In this document: in pieces, positions 15,388-23,165 of the stretch | Numbering within the stretch: position 1 is the stretch's first letter | Layout: each line of letters opens with the position of its first letter | Notes under the pieces: model-generated | Told to the model about the DNA's origin: nothing | The model's database searches: none | What the model saw: the letters and a program-made list of their open reading frames with translations, nothing else | Source of the DNA: HyVt-337 sp964428895 | Lineage (GTDB): Bacteria; Planctomycetota; Phycisphaerae; SM23-33 | NCBI GenBank assembly: GCA_964428895.1 | Contig: CAYRZU010000032.1 | Span: 1-33,688 of the forward strand | Length of the DNA stretch: 33,688 bases | Reading direction: 5' to 3' | Made by a program: the position numbers and the translations under genes

Positions 15388-16974
15388 GTGAACTGGACTG
15401 ATCTGGCTGAGAAGGTCTTCATGGTGTTGTACACCTTCGCGCTAGTGATGGTGTCGGTGTACGGACTCCATCGCTACAGCTTGATCTACCTTTACTATCG
15501 CCACCGCCGCAAGCATCCCGAAGCGCCCAAGCCTTTCGACCAACTTCCTCGGGTGACGATTCAACTGCCGATGTATAATGAGATGTTCGTCGCGCGGCGG
15601 ATCATCGAGAAGGCGTGTCAGATCGACTACCCGCGCGAATTGCTCGATATCCAGGTCCTCGATGACAGCACGGACGACACCCGGACCATCGCCCGTGAAG
15701 CCGTCGACCAGGCTCGTCTACAAGGCCACGATATCGTCTACATTCATCGCGATAACCGCATGGGTTTCAAGGCGGGCGCGTTGGCCAACGGCCTGAAGGT
15801 GGCCAAGGGCGAATTCATTACGATTTTCGATGCGGACTTCGTGCCGGATCCGGACATTCTCCAGCGGTCGATTCACTACTTCTCCGACCCAAAGGTCGCG
15901 GTCGTTCAGACGCGATGGGAGCACCTGAACCGCAACGATAGTTTGCTGACGCGAACGCAGGCGATCCTGTTGGATGGCCATTTCGTGATCGAGCACGTCG
16001 CGCGAAATCGCAGCGATCGGTTCATGAGCTTCAACGGAACGGCTGGCACGTGGCGGCTGGCCGCGATCAACGACGCCGGCGGCTGGCGTCACGACACGCT
16101 GACCGAAGACCTGGACCTGTCGTACCGAGCCCAGATGCGCGGGTGGCGGATCTGCTACTTGCCGGAGCTGACGGCCCCGGCCGAGCTGCCGCCGGAGATG
16201 GCGGCCTTTAAAGCCCAGCAGTTCCGCTGGACCAAGGGCGGGGCCCAGACCGCGCTGAAGCTCCTGCCGCGCGTGATGATGAGCCACCTGCCGCTGAAGG
16301 TGAAGGTGGAGGCCTTCTTCCACCTGACGGCCTTTTCGCTCCATATCTACATGGCCATGCTGGTAGTGATGATGTTCCCGGCGATGGTGCTTCGGAACCT
16401 GCCGATGGAGCAGGGCACCTACATGCGAACGGCGTTCGACTTCGGCGTGCTGATGTTGGCGACGCTGTCGGGCAGTGTGTTCTACCTGGCCGGGCAGTTC
16501 GAACTGTTTAAGAGTTGGCGGACCATCCTGTACCTGCCGATGATCATGGCCTTGGGCGTGGGGCTGTGCGCGTCAAACACCAAGGCGCTGATCGAGGCGT
16601 TGCTGGGCCGAAAGAGCGATTTCGTCCGTACGCCGAAATACGGCCGTCGCCTCGGCCAGATCGGCTTGTCGGCCGCGGCACCGAAAGCGGCTCGCCGGAA
16701 GCGGAAGGGAAACGTCCTGCCCTACGTGGAGTTTGTGTTGGGGCTCTACATGGTGGCGTGCGCGATCTGGAGCATCATCAACTATGAGGTCGCGTGGATG
16801 AGCACCGGCTTCTTGACGCTGTTCGCCTTCGGCTTCTTCTACGTGTCGTTGCTGACGATACAGGCTCAGCACGAGCAAGCGGCGGTGGCAGAATCTACAG
16901 GTCGGGCCCAGCAAGGCGCCTACGTGCCCGAAGCCGCTTCACCGGTCGTCGAGACGGCGTCCGTCGAAAGCTAG
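15388..16974 (+). CDS. Cellulose-synthase-like GT2 glycosyltransferase, membrane-bound
   Basis: Transfers sugars from nucleotide sugars to a growing beta-linked polysaccharide or glycolipid at the cytoplasmic membrane. 528 residues with a membrane span at about 10-36, then the GT2 domain: D92/D93 in LDDSTDD, DAD at 148-150, the acid E240-D241 in TEDLD and the QxxRW motif at 277-281 (QQFRW). Further spans at about 308-335, 348-368, 379-397, 447-467 and 473-494. GTG start chosen because the first span and the family start follow at once. The nearest match in my memory is the CslA/CslC-like group (mannan or glucan synthases); substrate unclear. No PilZ domain or cellulose genes are nearby. Confidence 0.9.
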   Translation: MNWTDLAEKVFMVLYTFALVMVSVYGLHRYSLIYLYYRHRRKHPEAPKPFDQLPRVTIQLPMYNEMFVARRIIEKACQIDYPRELLDIQVLDDSTDDTRTIAREAVDQARLQGHDIVYIHRDNRMGFKAGALANGLKVAKGEFITIFDADFVPDPDILQRSIHYFSDPKVAVVQTRWEHLNRNDSLLTRTQAILLDGHFVIEHVARNRSDRFMSFNGTAGTWRLAAINDAGGWRHDTLTEDLDLSYRAQMRGWRICYLPELTAPAELPPEMAAFKAQQFRWTKGGAQTALKLLPRVMMSHLPLKVKVEAFFHLTAFSLHIYMAMLVVMMFPAMVLRNLPMEQGTYMRTAFDFGVLMLATLSGSVFYLAGQFELFKSWRTILYLPMIMALGVGLCASNTKALIEALLGRKSDFVRTPKYGRRLGQIGLSAAAPKAARRKRKGNVLPYVEFVLGLYMVACAIWSIINYEVAWMSTGFLTLFAFGFFYVSLLTIQAQHEQAAVAESTGRAQQGAYVPEAASPVVETASVES

Positions 16975-16993
16975 ATCGGCGCTTTGGGGGAAC

Positions 16994-17076
16994 TGCGAGG
17001 GGTGGGACTCGAACCCACATCCTTATTCAGGACCAGGACCTAAACCTGGCGCGTCTGCCAATTCCGCCACCCTCGC
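16994..17076 (-). tRNA. tRNA-Leu, anticodon UAG
   Basis: On the - strand the acceptor arms GCGAGGG (17070-17076) and CCCTCGC (16995-17001) pair perfectly, followed by a discriminator A (16994). The anticodon stem CCAGG/CCTGG encloses the loop TTTAGGT, giving UAG, which reads CUN leucine codons. The T-arm is GTGGG-TTCGAGT-CCCAC. A long variable arm is present, as expected for leucine. No CCA is encoded; it would be added after transcription. Length 83 bases. It is convergent with the glycosyltransferase gene and divergent from the vWA gene. Confidence 0.95.
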
Positions 17077-17246
17077 GGCTGTGTATTCTGATCGGCCAAC
17101 GCCTGTCGGTCGGCCGAGCGAAATTACCCAAACGAATCTCCCCATCTTGGGAACCTCGCTTGGCTTGGCGCGTCTAATGGTACGGCGAGGCGCAGCGGTC
17201 GTCCACAAGCTTTCGCTCCCGCGGGCGGAACGTAAGGGAGACACTC

Positions 17247-18362
17247 ATGCCTGCAATCATTCGTTGCCCCAAATGCGACCGGATGTTGTCAAGCCAGGCC
17301 CAGACCGAAGGCTGGCTCAGTTGCCCCCACTGCGAAGGCTCGGTGTTCGTCACGGCCGAGCAGGCCGCCTGGCCGAATCCTCAATTGCCCGGTGAGGCCG
17401 CACCCGCTGACGCCGAGGCCCACGCTCTCGTCGCTGAAGACGAGGTCGACGTCACCGGCGCCCACAGCCGATTGGGCCAGGCCATGCCGTGGCTGATGAG
17501 CATATCGATCAACGCGGCCGTCATCCTGGCGCTGACGTTCGTGTCGCTGTTCACCGTTACCCCGCCAGGCCGCGACATCCCATTGGCTGGCTTCATGACG
17601 GTGGATGATTCGACCCCGATGAGGCCGCAGGACGACACCGAGATACCTACCCCTCCCACGGAACGCCCGCCGCTGAGGCCCACCTACCAGCCCAAGGGGC
17701 CGGAAGCGCCGACCATCGGTGGACACGACGACGACACGCCAATTGACCAGATTGGCCTTCTTGGCTCACATGGTCCGGCCATCGGCATCGGCATTGGGGG
17801 GAGACGAGGGCCCAGCAGCAACATGTTTCCTCCGTCAGGACCAAGCAGCGGCAGTGTGGCCAACACGGTCTTCGTGATCGACCGATCCGGCTCGATGGAG
17901 AGCACGTTCGCGATCGTTCGTCGTGAGCTGCTGAAGCGAATCGCACGGATGGACGCACGCAGCAAGTTCCACATCGTGATGTTCGCCGATGAGGCGCCGA
18001 TCGAGAATCCGCCCGGGCGGTTGGTCAAGGCGACCGATTCGAACAAGGATCGGGTGGCCGATTTCCTCGACGGCATTGTGGCTCAAGGTCGTACGCGGCC
18101 GGGCCCGGCCCTGGAGGTCGCCTTTCGCGACTTGGCCGGGGCCAACGACGGCGGCAAGCAGATATATCTCCTTACGGACGCAGCGTTTCCGGATGATGCT
18201 TCAGTATTGGACGTGATTGACTGAAACAACCCGCGCAGAGATGTGCTGATCAGCACCATCCTGTTCGGCAATAAGTCGCCTCAGGCGGAAGTTGTGCTAC
18301 GTAGAATAGCTACAGACAACGGCGGCCGGTTCAAGTTTGTCAGTTGGGACGAGTTGTACTAG
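17247..18362 (+). pseudogene. Zinc-ribbon/membrane/vWA protein, interrupted by in-frame TGA
   Basis: A 371-codon frame broken by one TGA at 18222-18224 (codon 326); the last 45 codons keep the same frame and match the C-terminus of the next gene (GGRFKFVSWDELY against GGRYKFVSPDEVY). The order is a zinc ribbon (C7, C10, C26, C29), a linker, a membrane span at about 83-104, a Pro-rich linker and a vWA domain with the MIDAS motif DRSGS at 212-216. The likely topology is ribbon in the cytoplasm and vWA in the periplasm. The 3' part uses AT-rich codons (ata, cta, aga, aca) unlike its surroundings, suggesting decay. It could still yield a 325-residue protein lacking the last helix, or be a sequencing error. 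Confidence 0.8.
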
Positions 18363-18541
18363 CGCCCACCGAACGGGCCGCCGGCGGGCCAACGGCAAGA
18401 CAGGCATTGCTTGCCGGAAGCGCCTATGGTAAAAGGTGACTTCGCTCCAAGCCTGGAGCGTCTGGTCGACCCGCCAGAGGCACAGTGAACCGACGTTCAA
18501 AGCTGTAACCGTGCCAGTAACCGATTTGCGGAGGCCCAATT

Positions 18542-19765
18542 ATGGCCGTTGAGTTTCGATGCGAGCACTGCGGCGCCTTGCTCAGCGCCGACGCCGACGC
18601 CGGCGCCGAGGCCGAGTGCCCCCATTGCGAAAACGTGGCGATCGTGCCGGCCGGGCTGGCCTCGCTGCCGACCCCGCAAGTGCCAGGCCAAGACGAACAC
18701 GTCCCCACCCCCGAGCCTCCTGAACTCCCCGCCGACGAGGCCGATGTCGTCCCGCCGTCGGTCCCTCCCGAGCCGCCCGCCGAGGGCGACGAATACGCCG
18801 AGGACGAGGACGAAGAAGACTACAATTACGAGCAAACCGGCTTCATGAAGGTGATGACCGAGAGCACGCCGTGGGCGGTCTCGATCTTCGTCGTCGGGGT
18901 CCTCATGGTCATCTTGGTCTTCATCGACATTCTCGTCCGCAGCACGGGCGCGGGCATCCCGATTACGGTTCCGGACGCGCGCCTCAGCGACAATCCCGGC
19001 GGATCGATCAACCCGACCGAGTCGGAGATCTCCGAACGGTCGCGCACGGTCCGTCCCACGCCGACCCGAAAGTTCTCACGGAAAGAAGCGGTCTCGGCCT
19101 CTTCCGAATCCGATAGCGAAGCCACCGAGGTCATCGGCATGGGGGCCGGCGGCGGAGGCGGATCGCCCTTCGGCAGCGTGGGTGGGGGCGGGGGCGGCCC
19201 GCGGTCGAGCTTCTACGGGACGGGCGGCAACGCTCACCATATTGTCTACGCCATCGACCGATCCGGGTCGATGCAGAAGTTCAACAAGTGGCAACTGGTT
19301 CGCAAAGAGCTGCTGATGTCCATTTCCCGACTGCGTCCGGTGCAGGACTTCCACGTGATCCTGTTCAGCCGTGACCGTAGTTCCCCGCCGGAAGAGAAGG
19401 TCCCGCGCCAGCTGACGCTCTTTACGGAGCGGTCGCAGGACGCCGTGGCCGACTTCCTGGACAATGTCCGCCCGGTGGAGGGCAACACCGTTGCGGCTCC
19501 GGCCCTCAAACGCGCGTTCGACGTGCTCCGGCGAGCCGACCCCAAGCGGCCGGGACGAGTCATCTACTTGCTGACGGATGGCGAGTTCAGCGACATTGAA
19601 GACGTCAATAAGACCCTGATCGAGATGAACGAGCGGGGGGATGTGTTGATTAACACCTTCCTGTTCTCGGAATCCGAGAAGGAGATTCCGGCCAAGACGC
19701 TCAAGCGGATCGCCAAGGATAATGGCGGGCGGTACAAGTTTGTCAGCCCCGACGAGGTGTACTAA
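18542..19765 (+). CDS. Zinc-ribbon/membrane/vWA protein, intact paralogue
   Basis: 407 residues. It repeats the layout of the broken gene upstream with the same cysteine spacing: C7, C10, C26, C29. Next come a Pro/Glu-rich acidic linker (about 50-97), a membrane span at about 112-132, a Gly/Ser-rich linker (about 199-230) and a vWA domain from about 232. The MIDAS site has DRSGS at 239-243, a Thr in EGNTVAAPAL and the Asp of LLTDGEF, so metal binding should be possible. vWA domains bind protein partners through the metal. The stop overlaps the next start by one base (TAATG), so it is likely coupled to the TPR gene. No named family recognised. Confidence 0.88.
   Translation: MAVEFRCEHCGALLSADADAGAEAECPHCENVAIVPAGLASLPTPQVPGQDEHVPTPEPPELPADEADVVPPSVPPEPPAEGDEYAEDEDEEDYNYEQTGFMKVMTESTPWAVSIFVVGVLMVILVFIDILVRSTGAGIPITVPDARLSDNPGGSINPTESEISERSRTVRPTPTRKFSRKEAVSASSESDSEATEVIGMGAGGGGGSPFGSVGGGGGGPRSSFYGTGGNAHHIVYAIDRSGSMQKFNKWQLVRKELLMSISRLRPVQDFHVILFSRDRSSPPEEKVPRQLTLFTERSQDAVADFLDNVRPVEGNTVAAPALKRAFDVLRRADPKRPGRVIYLLTDGEFSDIEDVNKTLIEMNERGDVLINTFLFSESEKEIPAKTLKRIAKDNGGRYKFVSPDEVY
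19643..19656 (+). other. Possible RNA hairpin in the vWA coding sequence
   Basis: GTGTT, loop GATT, AACAC. The matching site in the upstream paralogue (18243-18256) is the perfect palindrome GTGCTGATCAGCAC, so one stem pair changes from C-G to T-A with pairing kept. Both encode a V-L-I stretch, so coding constraint could explain it. Confidence 0.3.
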
Positions 19766-20847
19766 TGCGACGACACGCAATCATCGCGATGGTGTGCCTA
19801 GCTGTCACCGCCAGCGGCTGGGCCGATGAAGTCACCGCCGGCAGGATTCCGTTTCGAAACGTGATCGTTACCGGTGTTTCGGATTGCCAGCTTGTCTTCC
19901 GGACGGCGGCGGGGTCGACCTCCAAACGACCGTTGGCGGAGATTACGTCGATCCGCTTGGACGACTACGACGAGTTCACCAGCGCCGAGCAAGCCCTCCT
20001 GGCGGGGAATATCAACGACGCCCTCCGGACCTACGTTCAGGCCAGCGCCGACACCACCGAACCGTGGCTGAAGACGCTCATCAACATCCGCCGCGTGGAT
20101 GCGCTCAATCGAGACGGGCGACTGGGCGAAGCCCTGCGACTGTGGAAGCGCGTTTACGATGCGAACAAGGGCTCGGCCAACGCGCTGGCCCTGATGCCGA
20201 CCACGCCCGGTCCAATGGGCTCCAATGCCAACACGCAAGCGATCGAGTACCTCAAGAGCATCCGCCCTGAAGATGGTTCGTCCGAGCTCGGCCAGGCCGT
20301 CTCGAAGCTGCTGATGGCGGTCTACGAGGCCGACGGTGATACCGAAGCGGCCGCGCGCGAAGCCAGTGGCACCTTTACGGACGCGGCCGACGATTCGGAC
20401 GGGCCTGATAGCAGCGCCGGCGGCAGTGTTGAAGATCGTCTCCGTGCGGCCAAGCTGATGCTCAACAGCCCCGAGCGCGCCTCGCAAGTGGCGCAGGCGA
20501 TTCAGAACGACCTGCACGAGTATGACCTGGACCTGCTGGGCGAGGCCATCATGGTCTGGGCCAAGGCCACACGCATGCAGGCCGATGCAGCCGCCGAAGC
20601 CGGCGAAGACGACGAGGCCCGGCGCCTGCTGGCCGAAGCCGGCGTTCACTTTATGTATGTGGCGACGTTCTTTCCCGACTCGCCCCAAGCCGCCGAAGCG
20701 CTCTTCGAGGCCGGTCGGGTCAATGAGGGCATCGGCAACCCCCGCGCGGCCTGGAGTGCCTACGACGCGGTGCGAACGCTCTACCCGGACTCGGAGATGG
20801 CCGGGCGAGCTGAGGCTGCGATTACGGAACTGGATAGCAGCGACTAA
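19765..20847 (+). CDS. Secreted TPR-like protein
   Basis: 360 residues. A signal peptide is visible (MRRHAIIAMVCLAVTASGWA, likely cut before DE), so it should act in the periplasm. After a short beta-rich stretch (residues 25-66) that resembles the start of the gene at 26501, helical repeats of TPR type follow, such as AEQALLAGNINDALRTY near residue 73 and VHFMYVATFFPDSPQAAEA near 294. The last repeat (DAVRTLYPDSEMAGRAEAAI) resembles tetratricopeptide repeats in YbgF/CpoB-like proteins, which in proteobacteria accompany Tol-Pal; the link is suggestive only. The start overlaps the vWA stop by one base, and ExbB follows after 88 bases. Confidence 0.82.
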   Translation: MRRHAIIAMVCLAVTASGWADEVTAGRIPFRNVIVTGVSDCQLVFRTAAGSTSKRPLAEITSIRLDDYDEFTSAEQALLAGNINDALRTYVQASADTTEPWLKTLINIRRVDALNRDGRLGEALRLWKRVYDANKGSANALALMPTTPGPMGSNANTQAIEYLKSIRPEDGSSELGQAVSKLLMAVYEADGDTEAAAREASGTFTDAADDSDGPDSSAGGSVEDRLRAAKLMLNSPERASQVAQAIQNDLHEYDLDLLGEAIMVWAKATRMQADAAAEAGEDDEARRLLAEAGVHFMYVATFFPDSPQAAEALFEAGRVNEGIGNPRAAWSAYDAVRTLYPDSEMAGRAEAAITELDSSD

Positions 20848-20935
20848 TCAAGACCGTCGGCGGGATTGGCCACCGGGCCAGCGTCGGCAAGACGAAAACG
20901 TTCGAAAGATGCGCATACCGAAGGAGACGTGACGC

Positions 20936-21613
20936 ATGTTCGATTTTGCGATACTAGCCCAAGCAGCAGAAGAGGCCACGAAAGAGACCACCAGTTACTT
21001 CCAGGTGCTGGTGACCGGCGGCGGGGTGATCGGCTACGTGCTGTGGATGTTGATGGTGCTGATGATTGCCCTGTCAATCAAGTACTTCATCGACATTCGC
21101 CGCGGGACGGTTCTGCCCCCCGTGACGTTGGCTCAACTGCAAGAATACTTCGAGAACCGTCAGTACCGGGAGGTCCTCGAGGTCACCGAAGAAGACCCTA
21201 GCTTCATCGGCCAGCTCATGCATGCATCCTTGTCTGAGGCATCGTATGGGTATTCGGCCATGGAACGGGCCATGGAAGAATCGGCCGAGGCATCCACCAC
21301 CAAGATGCTGCGAAGCATCGAGTGGCTGAACCTGATCGGCAATATCGGGCCGATGCTGGGCCTGATGGGCACGGTCTGGGGCATGATCGGTGCGTTTTTC
21401 TCAATCGTTGAAGTCGGCCAAGCCGATCCGGAGCTGATGGCCAAGGACATCGGTGTGGCCTTGGTGACTACGCTGCTGGGTCTGGTGGTGGCCGTGCCCG
21501 CGCTGAGTGTCTACGCGGTGATGCGAAACCGCATCGACAGCCTGACCAGCGAAGGCATGCTGACGGCCCAAGAGATGATTTCGCAGCTTCGCCCCAGCAA
21601 GAAGAGCAGCTAA
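20936..21613 (+). CDS. MotA/TolQ/ExbB proton channel family protein
   Basis: Forms the pentameric proton channel that drives an ExbD/TolR partner. 225 residues with three predicted membrane spans at about 27-52, 128-155 and 168-194, the standard ExbB arrangement. The conserved stretch in the second span is NLIGNIGPMLGLMGTVWGM, and the third holds GVALVTTLLGLVVAVPAL with the polar Thr pair typical of the channel. A large cytoplasmic loop lies between spans 1 and 2. The three ExbD genes follow at once. No tonB, tolA or pal is seen in the window. Confidence 0.93.
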   Translation: MFDFAILAQAAEEATKETTSYFQVLVTGGGVIGYVLWMLMVLMIALSIKYFIDIRRGTVLPPVTLAQLQEYFENRQYREVLEVTEEDPSFIGQLMHASLSEASYGYSAMERAMEESAEASTTKMLRSIEWLNLIGNIGPMLGLMGTVWGMIGAFFSIVEVGQADPELMAKDIGVALVTTLLGLVVAVPALSVYAVMRNRIDSLTSEGMLTAQEMISQLRPSKKSS

Positions 21614-21656
21614 CCTTGGCGTTTGGCCCGCGCCCAAGCGGGCCGGGAGGTGAGCA

Positions 21657-22148
21657 ATGGCAAAACGAAAGCAGCAAGACAACGTCGAGTTCAACATGAC
21701 GCCCATGATTGACGTGACGTTTCAGCTGATCATCTTCTTCATCATCGCCGGGACGATCGTCTCGGACGAACTGGAAGCCTTGAAGGTCCCCGAGCCGACC
21801 AACACCATCGCTCGGGAAGAGTTCAACGAAGACACCAATATCATCGTCAACATCGTCTCCAAGTATGGGGATGAGGATCGTGATGACATCGACCCGGTGA
21901 TGGCGTCGCGGGCGGACGCCTGGTATGTCCGGCGAGAGAAGATCGACGTCGGCGACATCGAGACCTTGTCCAGCCGGTTCAAGGCCGCGGTGGAGAAACT
22001 GTCAGAGAAGGACCGTGAGAAGTTCACTATCGAAATCCGAAGCGACTACCGGATCAAGTACGCCGACGTGGAGACGGTGATGCTCGCCGCGGCCGATGCC
22101 GGGGTCCCCAAGATGAACATCACGGCCATCGTCGATACGAGGCAATAG
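21657..22148 (+). CDS. ExbD/TolR family protein 1
   Basis: ExbD has one membrane helix with an essential Asp that works with ExbB. 163 residues; the helix begins near residue 17 and carries D19 in MTPMIDVTFQL. The periplasmic part is unlike its two neighbours and ends in DYRIKYADVETVMLAAADAG, a typical ExbD closing segment. A good ribosome binding site (GGGAGGTGAG) precedes the ATG. The stop TAG overlaps the possible GTG start of the next gene by one base. Confidence 0.92.
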   Translation: MAKRKQQDNVEFNMTPMIDVTFQLIIFFIIAGTIVSDELEALKVPEPTNTIAREEFNEDTNIIVNIVSKYGDEDRDDIDPVMASRADAWYVRREKIDVGDIETLSSRFKAAVEKLSEKDREKFTIEIRSDYRIKYADVETVMLAAADAGVPKMNITAIVDTRQ

Positions 22149-22648
22149 TGACTGCTATGGATATCCCCCAAGAGCAAGAGACTCAGACAACGCACTACGA
22201 ACCTCTGCGAAAACAGCGGCAGCCTGATAAGAAGATGCAGCCGCCGATGACGCCGATGATCGACGTGACGTTCCAGTTGCTGCTGTTCTTCCTGCTGACC
22301 TTTACCTTCCGCGAGGCCGAAGGGCAGATTCGCGGGTCGCTTCCCAAGCGCGGCAGTGGCGGCGTGGCGGCCAAAGAAACACTGACCCAGCCGATTCGCA
22401 TTCACATTCTTCCGACCGGGCGGGCCCGGGATGGCGCCAGCTACGAGGTCGAGGGAGTGCATGAACGGATCGAAGACGCCGATACCCTCTTCAGCCACAT
22501 GATCAAGCGACGGGATGCGGTTAACTCCACCGAAATCCCGGTGATCATCAAGCCGGACGCGTTCGTGCGTTGGAACTTCGTGGTGGAGGTATTCAACCAG
22601 GCGGTTCGGGCGAAATTCGAAAACATCGGGTTTGCGCCCGCGTCGTAG
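22148..22648 (+). CDS. ExbD/TolR family protein 2
   Basis: 166 residues if the GTG at 22148 is used; the ATG at 22157 gives 163 residues and is equally possible. A basic, polar cytoplasmic N-terminus of about 35 residues precedes the helix with D39 in MTPMIDVTFQLLLFF. The stretch after it (LTFTFREAEGQIRG) is identical to that of ExbD 3. The periplasmic domain ends RWNFVVEVFNQAVRAKFE. It is clearly a closer relative of ExbD 3 than of ExbD 1. Confidence 0.91.
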   Translation: MTAMDIPQEQETQTTHYEPLRKQRQPDKKMQPPMTPMIDVTFQLLLFFLLTFTFREAEGQIRGSLPKRGSGGVAAKETLTQPIRIHILPTGRARDGASYEVEGVHERIEDADTLFSHMIKRRDAVNSTEIPVIIKPDAFVRWNFVVEVFNQAVRAKFENIGFAPAS

Positions 22649-22685
22649 CGGCGACCTGGCGCCGCCGCACGGAAAGGCGGTCATC

Positions 22686-23165
22686 ATGCGTAACAACGGG
22701 CTGACATCGCCGGATTGCAGCGGCCTGGCGCTCGAAAGGCACACGCACCGGAAGCGCCGACATGTTCAACCGCCCCTGACGCCGATGATCGATGTGACCT
22801 TCCTACTGCTGGTGTTCTTCCTGCTGACCTTCACCTTCCGCGAGGCCGAAGGCCAAATCCGCGGGGCCTTGCCGGCAACCGATCCCGGGCGGCCGTCGTG
22901 GGCCTCCATAGACCTGCACGTCCGTCCCGCCGGGCCGGCTGGCCAGGATGGCGTGTTTGAATTGGTCGGCGATGCCGGCGTGATCACCGACCCGACCGAG
23001 TTGTACAGCCGTCTGGCGGCCCGACGCGTGGTGCTGTCGGATGAATCCGCCGTGACGATTCGACCCGTCTGGTCCGTTCGCTGGCAGCATGTGGTGGAAG
23101 CGTTTAATCAGGCAGTCCGGGCAGATTTTCAGAACGTGAACATCGCTCCGTCTCGTACAGAATAG
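22686..23165 (+). CDS. ExbD/TolR family protein 3
   Basis: 159 residues from the ATG at 22686, which has GGAAAGG upstream; the frame is open for 18 more codons but these overlap the previous gene. The Asp of the helix is D36 (LTPMIDVTFLLLVFF). It shares LTFTFREAEGQIRG and the closing part RWQHVVEAFNQAVRADFQ with ExbD 2, so the two arose by duplication. The stop TAG overlaps the GTG of the next gene by one base. Confidence 0.9.
   Translation: MRNNGLTSPDCSGLALERHTHRKRRHVQPPLTPMIDVTFLLLVFFLLTFTFREAEGQIRGALPATDPGRPSWASIDLHVRPAGPAGQDGVFELVGDAGVITDPTELYSRLAARRVVLSDESAVTIRPVWSVRWQHVVEAFNQAVRADFQNVNIAPSRTE

Noticed and set aside
15718..16344. 208-codon open frame opposite the glycosyltransferase
   Set aside because: It is a shadow of the GT2 gene; the composition is mirrored and no motif is present.
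17077..17246. Promoter for the first vWA gene or for tRNA-Leu in this gap
   Set aside because: Weak second boxes (TCTAAT on the + strand, AGAATA on the - strand) have no matching first box at the right distance, so I did not list them.
18222..18260. Selenocysteine insertion at the TGA
   Set aside because: The paralogue has Glu at the matching position, not Cys, and the hairpin lacks a recognisable SECIS loop. No selenoprotein family has this shape to my knowledge.
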